Below, one piece after another: positions 9,028 through 17,858 of a stretch of DNA of 64,000 nt. A program made the position numbers and the translations under genes. The stretch is taken from NCBI GenBank assembly GCA_016709445.1, contig JADJMV010000009.1:62001-126000 (forward strand), read 5' to 3'. Position 1 is the first letter of the stretch, and each line of letters begins with the position of its first letter. Under the pieces are notes generated by a model that had not been told where the DNA came from, made no database searches, and worked only from the letters and a program-made list of their open reading frames with translations. The stretch is from Phycisphaerales bacterium (lineage in GTDB: Bacteria; Planctomycetota; Phycisphaerae; Phycisphaerales; UBA1924).

Positions 9028-9603
9028 ATGACCGAGCCCCCCTCCGAGCGCACCCCGAGGATCGTCTCCAGGCGCCTCCTCGCACGGGGTTCCAGGTTCG
9101 ATTTCGACGAAGTCACCGTCGCCGGGCCGGACGGCGCCGAGCGGACTCGGCAGTACGTACGCCATCCCGGCGCGGTCTGCGTGATCCCCATCCGACGGGG
9201 TGATTCGGGCCTCCGCATCGTGATGGTTCGCAACTACCGGGCCGCGATCGACGCCTGGCTCCTGGAACTCCCCGCGGGCACGCTCGAGCCAGGAGAATCA
9301 CCGGACGCGTGTGGCGCCCGCGAACTTGCCGAAGAGACCGGCTACCGGGCATCCGTCCTCAAACCGCTCGGGCGGTTCCACACATCACCGGGGCTGTCGG
9401 ACGAACTGATGTGGCTCTTCGCCGCCGAAGGCCTCGAATTCGTGGGGCAGCATCTGGATGACGGCGAGACGCTCGATGTCGAGGAACTCCCCCTCGCCGA
9501 TGCCATGACGCTGGCGAGAAAGGGCGGCTTGACAGACGGCAAGAGCATCCTCGGGCTGCTGCTCGCCCAGGATTTGGGAGTGTTTGGAGAGCCACGCGAT
9601 TGA
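9028..9603 (+). CDS. Nudix hydrolase (ADP-ribose pyrophosphatase type)
   Basis: Cleaves nucleoside diphosphate-linked compounds; ADP-ribose or a similar sugar nucleotide is the likely substrate. Seen: a complete Nudix box GTLEPGESPDACGARELAEETGY (described by its key residues: G, E, then RE-LAEE-G at about residues 88-110) and the upstream ELPAG pattern found in ADP-ribose-type members. Length is 191 residues, normal. The stop codon overlaps the TTG start of the next gene (TTGA at 9600-9603), so the two are probably co-translated. Confidence 0.88.
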   Translation: MTEPPSERTPRIVSRRLLARGSRFDFDEVTVAGPDGAERTRQYVRHPGAVCVIPIRRGDSGLRIVMVRNYRAAIDAWLLELPAGTLEPGESPDACGARELAEETGYRASVLKPLGRFHTSPGLSDELMWLFAAEGLEFVGQHLDDGETLDVEELPLADAMTLARKGGLTDGKSILGLLLAQDLGVFGEPRD

Positions 9604-10613
9604 CCGACCAGCGTCCAACACGCGCTGACGATCGACCCGGCGGCTCCTCGTTGCTCGCCCGTGTGTTCGGCGATGGAGAGCCGCCCACATGGTGGGGGAT
9701 CCCAGTCCTCCGCGTCGGCGGCTGCGAGCTCCGGATTCACCTGGTCGCGGTCGTCTTCGTGCTTTCGATGCTCCTCTACGCTGTCTGGACCGGGCCAGGG
9801 CTCTGGTTCGTGAGCACCGGACTGCTCGCTCTGGCACTCCTCGTCGCGCTGCACGAGGCCGCCCGGGCCCACGCGCTCGTCCGCTGGCGAGGCCGGCAGC
9901 CCATCGACGCGACACTGTGGCCGCTTGGTGCCGTCTGGAGATTCGGCGAGGCCACGCCGACCGATGAAAGGGTGGGGGCACTCACCGGCCTGGCCATGCT
10001 CGCGGCGGTCGCGATCGGGGCAGGGGCCGCCGTCTGGGCCGGGCCTGCCGGCGCCGAGGCGCTGCGCTTCGACCCCCGCCATCCCAGCGAGACGCTCGGC
10101 CCGATGTTCGCCAGCCGGAGCACCGCACGCACGCTCGGGGTCGTTTTCATCTGGCAGTGCTATGCGACCTCGCTCTACGTCCTGGCCGCGAACCTCATCC
10201 CCATGCTCCCGCTCGACGCAGCCTTGCTCCTGCGACGAGCACGGAAGGGGGCCGGACCCGACCACCTCGCGGCCGCAGGCCTCGGGGTGGCGGTCGTTCT
10301 CGCGGTCGGGGGACTGCTCCTTGGCCAGGCCTTGGTGGCCTTCGTCGGAGTTTGTGGCGGGTCGGTGTGCTGGTCGACCTGGCAAAGCTCGCGCTTCGCG
10401 CTCGATCCGGCCGGCGCCGATCGCTGGCGGGCCGCGCTGGCCGGGGCCCCAGAGTCCGCTGAAGCGCCCGGTCCTCCCCGCCCAATGAGCGCTGAGGACC
10501 AGGGCAATCTCGAACTCGTCCTGCAGAAAATCAGCGCAACCGGCATGGAGAGCCTGAGCCGCTCCGAGCGGCGGATCCTCAAGGACGCCACGCGGCGGAT
10601 GCGTGACGGATAG
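9600..10613 (+). CDS. Inactive M50-like (site-2-protease-like) membrane protein
   Basis: A 337-residue membrane protein resembling the zinc metalloprotease family M50. Seen: hydrophobic segments near residues 45-65, 70-90, 130-150, 185-205 and 225-250; a degenerate zinc motif HEAAR where active members have HExxH; and NLIPMLPLDAALLL in place of the usual NLLPxxPLDGG metal-binding segment. Both catalytic sites have therefore lost key residues, so I infer a pseudoprotease. The last ~30 residues (ISATGMESLSRSERRILK and following) resemble the tail of the neighbouring rhomboid. Start is TTG at 9600, overlapping the Nudix stop. A gene for a binding or scaffold role beside an active rhomboid is plausible but unproven. 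Confidence 0.75.
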   Translation: MTDQRPTRADDRPGGSSLLARVFGDGEPPTWWGIPVLRVGGCELRIHLVAVVFVLSMLLYAVWTGPGLWFVSTGLLALALLVALHEAARAHALVRWRGRQPIDATLWPLGAVWRFGEATPTDERVGALTGLAMLAAVAIGAGAAVWAGPAGAEALRFDPRHPSETLGPMFASRSTARTLGVVFIWQCYATSLYVLAANLIPMLPLDAALLLRRARKGAGPDHLAAAGLGVAVVLAVGGLLLGQALVAFVGVCGGSVCWSTWQSSRFALDPAGADRWRAALAGAPESAEAPGPPRPMSAEDQGNLELVLQKISATGMESLSRSERRILKDATRRMRDG

Positions 10614-10670
10614 CATGGCCGGGCCTTGGGACCCGGCGGCGCCACGCGAAACACGGAGAGTTCGAGCCAC

Positions 10671-11801
10671 ATGGGCATCTACGACAGAGGCTACTACCGG
10701 GACGAAGGCGGAGCGGGCGGGAGATTCCGCTTCGGCCGTGTCAGCGCCCTCTCGGTCACAACCTGGATCATCCTGATCAACGTCGCGGTATTCGTAGTCG
10801 ATGCCTTCATGGTCCGGCACGGCCTGCCGGTGTTTTCGGGCGGTCACAGCCTGGTCGAGCCCCTCCCCCCGGACGATCAACTCAAGACCGACAAGGCCTA
10901 CGTCGACCTCGACCAGTTCGGCCGCGCCACCCCGGCCGATCCTCACCGGGTGGGCTCCGTGGTATTCCGGCTCGTGCGGGACGAGCAGACCAACCAGGTC
11001 GTCGCCACCGAGGAATACGTCGTCCGCCCGCCGCTCGAAGCCCTCGGTTTCTTCAGCACCTGGCAGGGCTTCCACCGCGTCGAGGTCTGGCGGTTCGTGA
11101 CCTACCAATTCCTCCACGACCACGGGAACATTCTCCACCTCGCCATGAACATGTTCGGCCTGTACATGTTCGGCCTGATGGTCGAGGAACAACTCGGCCG
11201 GAAGAAGTATCTCGCGTTCTATCTGGTCTGCGGCATCTTCGGCGGCATTTCGTATCTGCTCTTGAACCTGCTCGGCCGCGTCTTCCATGTGCAACTGCCG
11301 GGGATGCTCTTCACCGACGTCACCACCCCGCTGATCGGGGCATCGGCCAGCGTCTTCGGCGTGATCATGGCATGCGCCCGGATCGCGCCCGACCTGCCCG
11401 TCCAGATCATCTTTGTCCCGATCACGTTCCGCATGAAGTGGCTCGCCTACGGGTGGGTCGGCCTGGCGGCCTTCAATCTCCTGTTCGGCAAGCACAACCA
11501 GGGAGGCGACGCGGCCCACATCGGCGGCGCCATCGCCGGGGCCTACTTCATACGCCACTCTCACCTGCTGCTCGACTTCTTCGATGTCTTCGGCGATTCA
11601 CGGGAGAAGAAGGGAGGCAGGGCCCGCAAACCCAGGATCAAGCCGCCACCGGAGGTGCTGGCCCGCCGGCGAGAGCACGAGCAGATCGACAGGATCCTCG
11701 ACAAGGTCTCCGCTCAGGGGATCGGGAGCCTCACGGCCAAAGAGAAACGCATCCTCGCCCGCGATACCGAGAAGCGGCGCCGACGCGCCGGCGAGGACTG
11801 A
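10671..11801 (+). CDS. Rhomboid family intramembrane serine protease
   Basis: Cleaves transmembrane helices within the membrane. Seen: a 376-residue protein with at least six hydrophobic segments, HLAMNMFGLYMFG (oxyanion-hole Asn helix), the serine nucleophile in LIGASASVFG near residue 225, and the catalytic His in HIGGAIAGAYF near residue 283. A polar insertion of about 90 residues separates helix 1 from the core. The C-terminal cytoplasmic tail (VSAQGIGSLTAKEKRILA) matches the small DUF6576-type tail found on some bacterial rhomboids. The ATG at 10671 follows CGGAGAG and begins MGIYDRGYYRDE. The tgt start lies 2 bp after its stop. Confidence 0.9.
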   Translation: MGIYDRGYYRDEGGAGGRFRFGRVSALSVTTWIILINVAVFVVDAFMVRHGLPVFSGGHSLVEPLPPDDQLKTDKAYVDLDQFGRATPADPHRVGSVVFRLVRDEQTNQVVATEEYVVRPPLEALGFFSTWQGFHRVEVWRFVTYQFLHDHGNILHLAMNMFGLYMFGLMVEEQLGRKKYLAFYLVCGIFGGISYLLLNLLGRVFHVQLPGMLFTDVTTPLIGASASVFGVIMACARIAPDLPVQIIFVPITFRMKWLAYGWVGLAAFNLLFGKHNQGGDAAHIGGAIAGAYFIRHSHLLLDFFDVFGDSREKKGGRARKPRIKPPPEVLARRREHEQIDRILDKVSAQGIGSLTAKEKRILARDTEKRRRRAGED

Positions 11802-11803
11802 CC

Positions 11804-13090
11804 TTGGCCGACCCGATCCGTTTCGAGATCCTCGGCCGCTCGAAGCGGGGCCTCGCCAGACTCGGCCGCGTCACGACCCCGCACGGGACGTTTGAGACGC
11901 CGGCCTTTATGGCGGTCGGCACCCGCGCCACCGTGAAGGGCATCCTCCCCCCCCAAGTCGCCGCCACGGGCACGCAGGTGGTGCTCAACAACACGTTCCA
12001 CCTCATGCTCCGTCCCGGAGAGGAGACCGTCGCCGCGATGGGCGGTGCCCACGCGTTTATGGGGTGGGCCGGGCCGATCCTCACGGATTCCGGCGGCTAC
12101 CAGGCCTACTCGCTCGCCGACATCAACGACATCGACGACGACGGAGTCACCTTCAAGTCGATCGTCGATGGCTCACGCATCCGTCTCACCCCCGAGCGGT
12201 CGATCCACGTGCAGAACCGGATCGGTGCCGACATCATCATGGCTTTCGACGATTGCCCGCCCTCCATGGATCCCGACTCGGGCCCCACCAACCAATCCCG
12301 GATACGGATGGCCGCGCGACGCGATGCCGAGAGGCGACGCGGCTACGACCACGCTGGGCGCCTCCGGCTCGCCAACGAACGCACGGTCCGCTGGCTGGAG
12401 CGCTGCCGCCAGGCCCACCAGCGCCCGGACGAGCAGGCGCTCTTCGGCATCGTCCAGGGTGGTACCGACCTCGACGCCCGCACCTGGAGCGCCCGCCACG
12501 TCACCGCCATCGACCTCCCCGGCTACGCCATCGGGGGCGTCGCGGTGGGGGAGCCGCACGAGGAGATCGTCCGGGTCACCCGCCACACGGCGCCCCTGCT
12601 CCCGGAAGACCGGCCCCGCTACCTCATGGGGGTGGGCTATGAACGGGACCTGGTCGCCGCGGTCCTCGCCGGCATCGACATGTTCGACTGCGTGCTCCCC
12701 ACCCGGAACGGTCGGAACGCGCAGGCGTTTACCCGCGCCGGGCCGGTCCGACTTCGGAACGCCGCCTGGGCCGAAGACCCAGGCCCCATCGAGCCCGGGT
12801 GCGACTGCCCGGCCTGTGCCCCCGGGCTCCACGGATGGACCACCCCGGACGGGCGGCCGATCTCGAAGTCCTATATCCGGCATTTGTTCATGGCCGGGGA
12901 GATGCTGGGGCCCATCCTGGTCACCCTCCACAATCTGCGGCACTTCCAGAGGCTCATGTTGGACATCAGGCGGGCCATCGCGGAAGATGACTGGCCCGCT
13001 TTCGCCCGGGAATGGCCCCTGGCGGCGGGGGCGGTCCCCGCCGAGGTGTGGTGTGCACCCGCATCGGGAGGAATCCCTCCGCAGGGGTGA
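11804..13090 (+). CDS. tgt: tRNA-guanine transglycosylase
   Basis: Exchanges guanine 34 of certain tRNAs for the queuosine precursor preQ1. Seen: TPAFMAVGTRATVKG, the active-site ILTDSGGYQ near residue 97, QGGTD, GGVAVGE, the second catalytic Asp in DCVLPTRNGRNAQAF near residue 294, and the zinc ligands CDCPAC followed by TLHNLRHF. At 428 residues it is longer than the usual ~375 because of a C-terminal extension after the zinc region. The TTG at 11804 (Leu-Ala-Asp-Pro-Ile-Arg-Phe) is the most natural start, 2 bp after the rhomboid stop. The gene order tgt-yajC-secD-secF is widely conserved in bacteria. Confidence 0.95.
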   Translation: MADPIRFEILGRSKRGLARLGRVTTPHGTFETPAFMAVGTRATVKGILPPQVAATGTQVVLNNTFHLMLRPGEETVAAMGGAHAFMGWAGPILTDSGGYQAYSLADINDIDDDGVTFKSIVDGSRIRLTPERSIHVQNRIGADIIMAFDDCPPSMDPDSGPTNQSRIRMAARRDAERRRGYDHAGRLRLANERTVRWLERCRQAHQRPDEQALFGIVQGGTDLDARTWSARHVTAIDLPGYAIGGVAVGEPHEEIVRVTRHTAPLLPEDRPRYLMGVGYERDLVAAVLAGIDMFDCVLPTRNGRNAQAFTRAGPVRLRNAAWAEDPGPIEPGCDCPACAPGLHGWTTPDGRPISKSYIRHLFMAGEMLGPILVTLHNLRHFQRLMLDIRRAIAEDDWPAFAREWPLAAGAVPAEVWCAPASGGIPPQG

Positions 13091-13150
13091 CGATGGCTTC
13101 ACGCGCGGGTCGCCCAGGTCGGGCGGGCCGCCTTCTTCGGAAAGACAGGC

Positions 13151-13621
13151 ATGACGACAGCGACGTGGGGACTTTGGGTGGCTTCGGCGGCGGGACTGGC
13201 ACAGGACGGACAACTCCCCGGGAGTGTGCCCGGGCTCGACAGCGGCGGCGGCGCGGACGTGCCGATCACCGGTGACGGGACGGCTTCCCCGACAGGTCAG
13301 ACCCAGGGACCCCCGAGCCCTTTCAGCCCGATGTTCCTGATGCTGGCACTGGTGGTGGTCTTCATGATCATCACTACGACGATGTCCGGACGAAAGGAAA
13401 AGAAGCGGGCCGCCAACATGCTCGCCTCGCTGAAGCGGGGCGATCGCGTGCAGACCATGGGCGGGATGATCGGCACCGTCCACGAGGTCAAGGAGGACTC
13501 GATCGTCCTTCGGATCGATGATCTCAGCGGCGCGAAGGCCCATTTCAGCAAGGGCGCGGTACAGGCGGTGCTCAAGGCCGCCAAATCGGATTCCAAGGGC
13601 GAGCCGGCGACGGCCGAATGA
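13151..13621 (+). CDS. yajC: Preprotein translocase subunit YajC
   Basis: A small membrane subunit of the holo-translocon (SecYEG-SecDF-YajC). Seen: a long N-terminal region with Gly/Pro/Ser-rich spacer, one transmembrane helix (MFLMLALVVVFMIITTTMSG, residues about 60-79), then the conserved RKEKKRAANMLASLKRGDRVQTMGG cytoplasmic domain that defines YajC (key residues K-RGD-V-T-GG). At 156 residues it is longer than the E. coli protein (110) owing to the N-terminal extension. It sits between tgt and secDF, as expected. Confidence 0.93.
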   Translation: MTTATWGLWVASAAGLAQDGQLPGSVPGLDSGGGADVPITGDGTASPTGQTQGPPSPFSPMFLMLALVVVFMIITTTMSGRKEKKRAANMLASLKRGDRVQTMGGMIGTVHEVKEDSIVLRIDDLSGAKAHFSKGAVQAVLKAAKSDSKGEPATAE

Positions 13622-13678
13622 TGGGCAACGAACCGCCGGCCCGTTCCGGGGCCCGGGTCACGACTGGTTGAACCAAGC

Positions 13679-16600
13679 ATGCAGAAGTTCTGGACCAAGC
13701 TGGCTCTGGTGTTGGCGCTCCTCATCCTGGCCTACATGGCGTCGTCGCCACCGGCCAAGAAGCTGCGTCTGGGCAAGGATCTCCGCGGCGGTGTGTCGCT
13801 GACCTACTCGGTGGAGGTCCGCCCCGGCGACGACTCCCGCCAGGTCCTCAGCAGCGTCATCGACGTGCTGAAGAACCGCGTCGACCCCAACGGCATTTTC
13901 GAGATCGCCATGGTCCCGCAGGGGCGCGACCGCATCGAGATCACCATGCCCCTCCCGGGCGAGGACGTCAAGAAGCAGAAGCGGCTCTTCGAGGAGGCGC
14001 TCAGCGCCCTCGACGCCTCACGGATCCCGCCCGAGCGCATCGACCGCGCCCTCTCCATGGACGCCGACGCCCGCAACCAGGAACTCGAACGGCTGGCCGG
14101 TGGCGACGCCTCCAAGCTCGCGGCCCTCAACGAGCTCGCCGCCGCCGCCGACAAGGCCGCCCACCAGCGACAGAGCTACGACGAGGCCGAGGCCGCGGGG
14201 GCCGAGGCCGACACGCTCGAGCAACTCGCCGCCCAGGCCGCCCAGGCCGAAATCGACTTCGAGTCGGCGCGGGCGAAGATCGCCTCGAGGGCGCTCACTT
14301 CAGACGAAGTCCGCCGCGCGCTCCGCCTGTCCGATCAGGAGCGCCGGCTCTACGACGACAAGTCCGGCGAGCAGTCGGTCATCCCGAGCCCCCGCAGCCG
14401 CGCCCTGGAGCGTCTCACGGAGGAATACCCCGACCAGAAGGCCTCGCTTGACGAGATCGTCAAGCAGTTCAAGCAGTACGAGAGCATCCGGACGACATTG
14501 GACGACCCGGCCGATCTCGAGCGCCTGCTCCGCGCCTCCGGCGTGCTGAGCTTCCGCATCACGGTAGATCCAGGCACCGATCCGACCGAGGAGGCCCGCC
14601 TGCGGTCCGAGCTGCAGGAGAAGGGCCCCCGCGGCGCCCGCTCCCCGAGCATGGGCTGGTACAAGGTCAACAAGATCGAGAACTGGTACAACAACGTCGC
14701 CGAGATGAACCGCCTCCTCGCCGACCCGTCCGGCTTCTTCGCCGGACTTCGCTACATCGTCGAGGAGTACGACGGCGAGTACTACATGCTCTGCTGGGAC
14801 ATCCGCGGCTCCCGCCTCACTCCCGATGACCGCAACTGGAAGGTGTCCAAGGCCTTCCAGGGCGTCGATCAGATCGGCCGCCCGGCGATCAACTTCGAGA
14901 TGGACCCCCGCGGGGCCGCGCTCCTCGGCGAGCTCACCGAGCCGCACGTGCGCGACCATATGGCCGTGCTCCTCGACGACGAGGTCTATACCGCCCCGAC
15001 CCTCAACAGCCGCATCTCGCGGAACGGCCAGATCGAGGGCGAGTTCAGCCAGGCCGAGCTCGACTACATCATCCGCGTGCTCAACTCCGGCTCGCTCCAG
15101 AACAAGCTCTCCCCGGCCCCGATCAGCCGCAATGCCGTCGGGCCCGACCTGGGCCTGGACTACCTGCGCCAGGGCCTCTCCGCCGGCCTCATCGCACTGA
15201 TCTCCATCTCGCTGTTCATGGTGGTCTACTACTTCCGCTGCGGCGTCATCGCCGTGGTGGCCCTCGCCTGCAACGCGCTCCTGCTCGTCGGCGCGATGGC
15301 GGCCATGTCCGCAACCTTCACCCTCCCCGGCATCGCGGGCATCGTGCTCACCTTCGGCATGGCCGTCGACTCCAACGTGCTCATCTTCGAACGAATGCGG
15401 GAAGAACTCCGCCTCGGCAAAGACGCAAAGGCCGCCGTCCGACTCGGCTTCTCCAAGGCCATGAGCTCGATCGTTGACGGCAACGTCACCAACCTGATCG
15501 TCTGCATCGTGCTCGCCAATGTCGGCACCCAGGAGATCAAGGGCTTCGCCATCACCCTCGGCGTCGGCGTCGTCACCACGATGTTCGCGGCCCTGGTGAT
15601 CAGCCGCCTCATCTTCGACCTGCTCCTCGAGTTCGGGCTGATCAAGAAGATCCGGATGCTCCCCTCGGCGGTCCCCGCCCTGGAACGCTCCCTCGAGCCC
15701 TCGATCAACTGGCTGAAGCTCCGCTGGATCTTCGTGGTCGTTTCTTCCTGCTACGTCGGCCTCGGCCTCTACATGGTGTTCGTCAAGCGCGGCGACATCA
15801 TGGACACCGAGTTCCGTGGCGGCACGCAGGTCACGCTCCAGTTCAAACTCAACGACGCGACCCCAGACCCCGACGACCGAATCACCATGACCCGCAAGGA
15901 GGTCGAGGAGAAGGTCACCGAAATCGCCGAAGCGGCGGGCCCCACCAGTTCGCTGGCCGCCCTCCGCGTCGCGCAGGTCATGCCGCTCGACCCCGACGAA
16001 ACCGGCATCACCTCCGACCGATTCATGATCAAGAGCGTCGTCACCGACGAACAGGCCGTCGTCACGTCTATCGCCAAGGCGTTCCGAGATCAGATCGACA
16101 GCCGGCCGCCACTCAGCTTCGCCGGCCAGGATATCGACGACGTCCGCCTCGCACCGGTGCACCCGCTTGTCCACTCCGGCGGCCTCCTCGGCCCCGATAT
16201 CGGGCGCCCGAAGTACCTCGACGACGTGAGCCACTTCTCGGGCGGCTGCGCCATCCTGCTCGAACACCTCGAGCCCAAGCCCACCAAGTGGGGCCTCGAG
16301 GCCCGTCTCGCCTCGATGCGGGAACAACCCGACTTCGCCGACACCGCCGGGCGCGACGTCGAGGTCCGCGTCCTCGAGGGCACGCCCGACGCGATCCAGA
16401 CCGCCGTCATCCTCGTGCTTGATCCCAACATCCTCTACCTCGACGGCGAGCAACACTGGGAAAGAGACATGGCCGAGCGTGAGTGGAAGCTCACCCGCGA
16501 GGCCCTGAGCCGCACGACCACCCTCGCGAGTGTTCAGAGCTTCAGCGCCGCCATGGCGGGCAAGTTCCGCGCCCGCGCGGTCGTCGCTGTCGGCCTCTCG

Positions 16601-17152
16601 CTGCTGCTCATCCTGATCTATGTCTGGGTGCGATTCGGCTCGCTCCGATACTCGCTCGGCGCCGTGGCATGCCTCTTCCACGACTGCCTCACCGCGATCG
16701 GCCTCATCGCCGTCGCCGAGGTCCTCTGCGATTGGTCGGTCACGAGCACGCTCGCGTCGCGACTCGGAATCATGCCGTTCAAGATCGACCTCAACCTCAT
16801 CGCCGCGCTGCTGACCATCATCGGCTACTCCCTCAACGACACCATCATCGTCATGGACCGCATCCGAGAGGAACGCGGCAAGATGACCTACGCCACCGAC
16901 AAGATGATCAACACCGCCATCAACATGACCATGAGCCGGACGGTCATCACCTCGGGGACCACCCTCCTCTCCATCCTCATCCTCTATGTGTTCGGCGGTG
17001 AGGGCGTCCGCGGCTTCGCCTACGCCATGCTCATCGGCGTCGGCGTCGGAACCTATTCCTCCATCGCTGTCGCCGCACCCATGGTCTGGCAGCGCCAACA
17101 CACCGAATCGCCCAAGGGTCCGGCGAGCCTCGCACCGGCCCCGACGACCTGA
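13679..17152 (+). CDS. secDF: Fused protein translocase SecD-SecF
   Basis: Uses the proton-motive force to help pull exported proteins through SecYEG. One open frame of 1157 residues carries SecD (about 1-665) and SecF (about 690-1145). Seen: N-terminal helix, LRLGKDLRGGVSLTY (SecD D1 motif), a six-helix block from about residue 500 with GMAVDSNVLIFERMREE, then the SecF start MDTEFRGGTQVTLQF and a second six-helix block with YSLNDTIIVMDRIREER. Ala/Glu-rich insertions near residues 90-250 and a large insert in the SecF periplasmic domain make it longer than the usual fused form (~750). Fused SecDF occurs in several phyla including planctomycetes and Bacillus. Confidence 0.95.
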   Translation: MQKFWTKLALVLALLILAYMASSPPAKKLRLGKDLRGGVSLTYSVEVRPGDDSRQVLSSVIDVLKNRVDPNGIFEIAMVPQGRDRIEITMPLPGEDVKKQKRLFEEALSALDASRIPPERIDRALSMDADARNQELERLAGGDASKLAALNELAAAADKAAHQRQSYDEAEAAGAEADTLEQLAAQAAQAEIDFESARAKIASRALTSDEVRRALRLSDQERRLYDDKSGEQSVIPSPRSRALERLTEEYPDQKASLDEIVKQFKQYESIRTTLDDPADLERLLRASGVLSFRITVDPGTDPTEEARLRSELQEKGPRGARSPSMGWYKVNKIENWYNNVAEMNRLLADPSGFFAGLRYIVEEYDGEYYMLCWDIRGSRLTPDDRNWKVSKAFQGVDQIGRPAINFEMDPRGAALLGELTEPHVRDHMAVLLDDEVYTAPTLNSRISRNGQIEGEFSQAELDYIIRVLNSGSLQNKLSPAPISRNAVGPDLGLDYLRQGLSAGLIALISISLFMVVYYFRCGVIAVVALACNALLLVGAMAAMSATFTLPGIAGIVLTFGMAVDSNVLIFERMREELRLGKDAKAAVRLGFSKAMSSIVDGNVTNLIVCIVLANVGTQEIKGFAITLGVGVVTTMFAALVISRLIFDLLLEFGLIKKIRMLPSAVPALERSLEPSINWLKLRWIFVVVSSCYVGLGLYMVFVKRGDIMDTEFRGGTQVTLQFKLNDATPDPDDRITMTRKEVEEKVTEIAEAAGPTSSLAALRVAQVMPLDPDETGITSDRFMIKSVVTDEQAVVTSIAKAFRDQIDSRPPLSFAGQDIDDVRLAPVHPLVHSGGLLGPDIGRPKYLDDVSHFSGGCAILLEHLEPKPTKWGLEARLASMREQPDFADTAGRDVEVRVLEGTPDAIQTAVILVLDPNILYLDGEQHWERDMAEREWKLTREALSRTTTLASVQSFSAAMAGKFRARAVVAVGLSLLLILIYVWVRFGSLRYSLGAVACLFHDCLTAIGLIAVAEVLCDWSVTSTLASRLGIMPFKIDLNLIAALLTIIGYSLNDTIIVMDRIREERGKMTYATDKMINTAINMTMSRTVITSGTTLLSILILYVFGGEGVRGFAYAMLIGVGVGTYSSIAVAAPMVWQRQHTESPKGPASLAPAPTT

Positions 17153-17166
17153 GCACAGGAGCCGAG

Positions 17167-17847
17167 ATGGCGGGATCTGCGGCAAGACTCGGCGGCGGCT
17201 TCCTCGCGCTCGCGGCGATCTGGATTGGGATGTACTGGTTCTGGGAGCCCTCCCGCTCCGCGGGCGTCTCCTTCGCCGGCCAGGGCGAGGGCGCCGCCAC
17301 CCACCCCGCCGAGACCGAACGCGTCGCCGAACCGCCGCCCCGCGAGCCCGAGGCCCCGCCCAAGGGTGTCGAGGTCGAGATCCCCCTGCCGGAGGCCGAG
17401 GCAAAGCCGCCGGAAGCCCCCGCCGTCGTCCCCCCCGAATTCCGCGAATACACCGTGCGCGACAACGACACCTTCGGGGCGATCGCGAGGCGCCTGTATG
17501 GCACAACCAAATACGCCGACTCCATCGCGGCCGCCAACCCGTTCGTGAGCCCCACCTCGCTGCGGACCGGGCAGAAGATCCGGGTGCCCGTGGACCCCGA
17601 GAATGTCCAGGGCAAGCCGACCCCCGGCACAGCCCCGGTCACCGCCACGCCGGAATTGCTCGAGTATGTCGTGCAGCCCGGGGACACCCTCTCGGAGATT
17701 GCGCAGCGGTTCTACGGCAGCCTCCGCTACGCCGACGTGATCTTCAACGCCAATCGCGATACTCTGGGGAGCCCCGACGACCTCCAGATCGGCCAGTCTC
17801 TCCACATCCCGTCGCCCGAGTCGGTCCTGGGCAAGCCCAAACGCTGA
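17167..17847 (+). CDS. Membrane-anchored protein with two LysM domains
   Basis: A 226-residue cell-envelope protein that probably binds peptidoglycan. Seen: a single N-terminal hydrophobic segment (LGGGFLALAAIWIGMYWFW) that could be a signal anchor, a Pro/Glu/Ala-rich linker (residues 35-90), and two LysM repeats: YTVRDNDTFGAIARRLYG near residue 97 and YVVQPGDTLSEIAQRFYG near residue 163. LysM domains bind N-acetylglucosamine polymers. There is no catalytic domain, so it may act as a scaffold or wall anchor. It follows secDF after 14 bp and precedes the sugar-nucleotide enzyme by 11 bp. Confidence 0.85.
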   Translation: MAGSAARLGGGFLALAAIWIGMYWFWEPSRSAGVSFAGQGEGAATHPAETERVAEPPPREPEAPPKGVEVEIPLPEAEAKPPEAPAVVPPEFREYTVRDNDTFGAIARRLYGTTKYADSIAAANPFVSPTSLRTGQKIRVPVDPENVQGKPTPGTAPVTATPELLEYVVQPGDTLSEIAQRFYGSLRYADVIFNANRDTLGSPDDLQIGQSLHIPSPESVLGKPKR

Positions 17848-17858
17848 TCGAGCCAGCC

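Noticed and set aside
14300..17506. Very long minus-strand open frame opposite secDF
   Set aside because: A shadow of the GC-rich plus-strand coding sequence; it has no domain motifs, low-complexity composition rich in Gly, Asp, Glu and Arg, and secDF fully explains the region.
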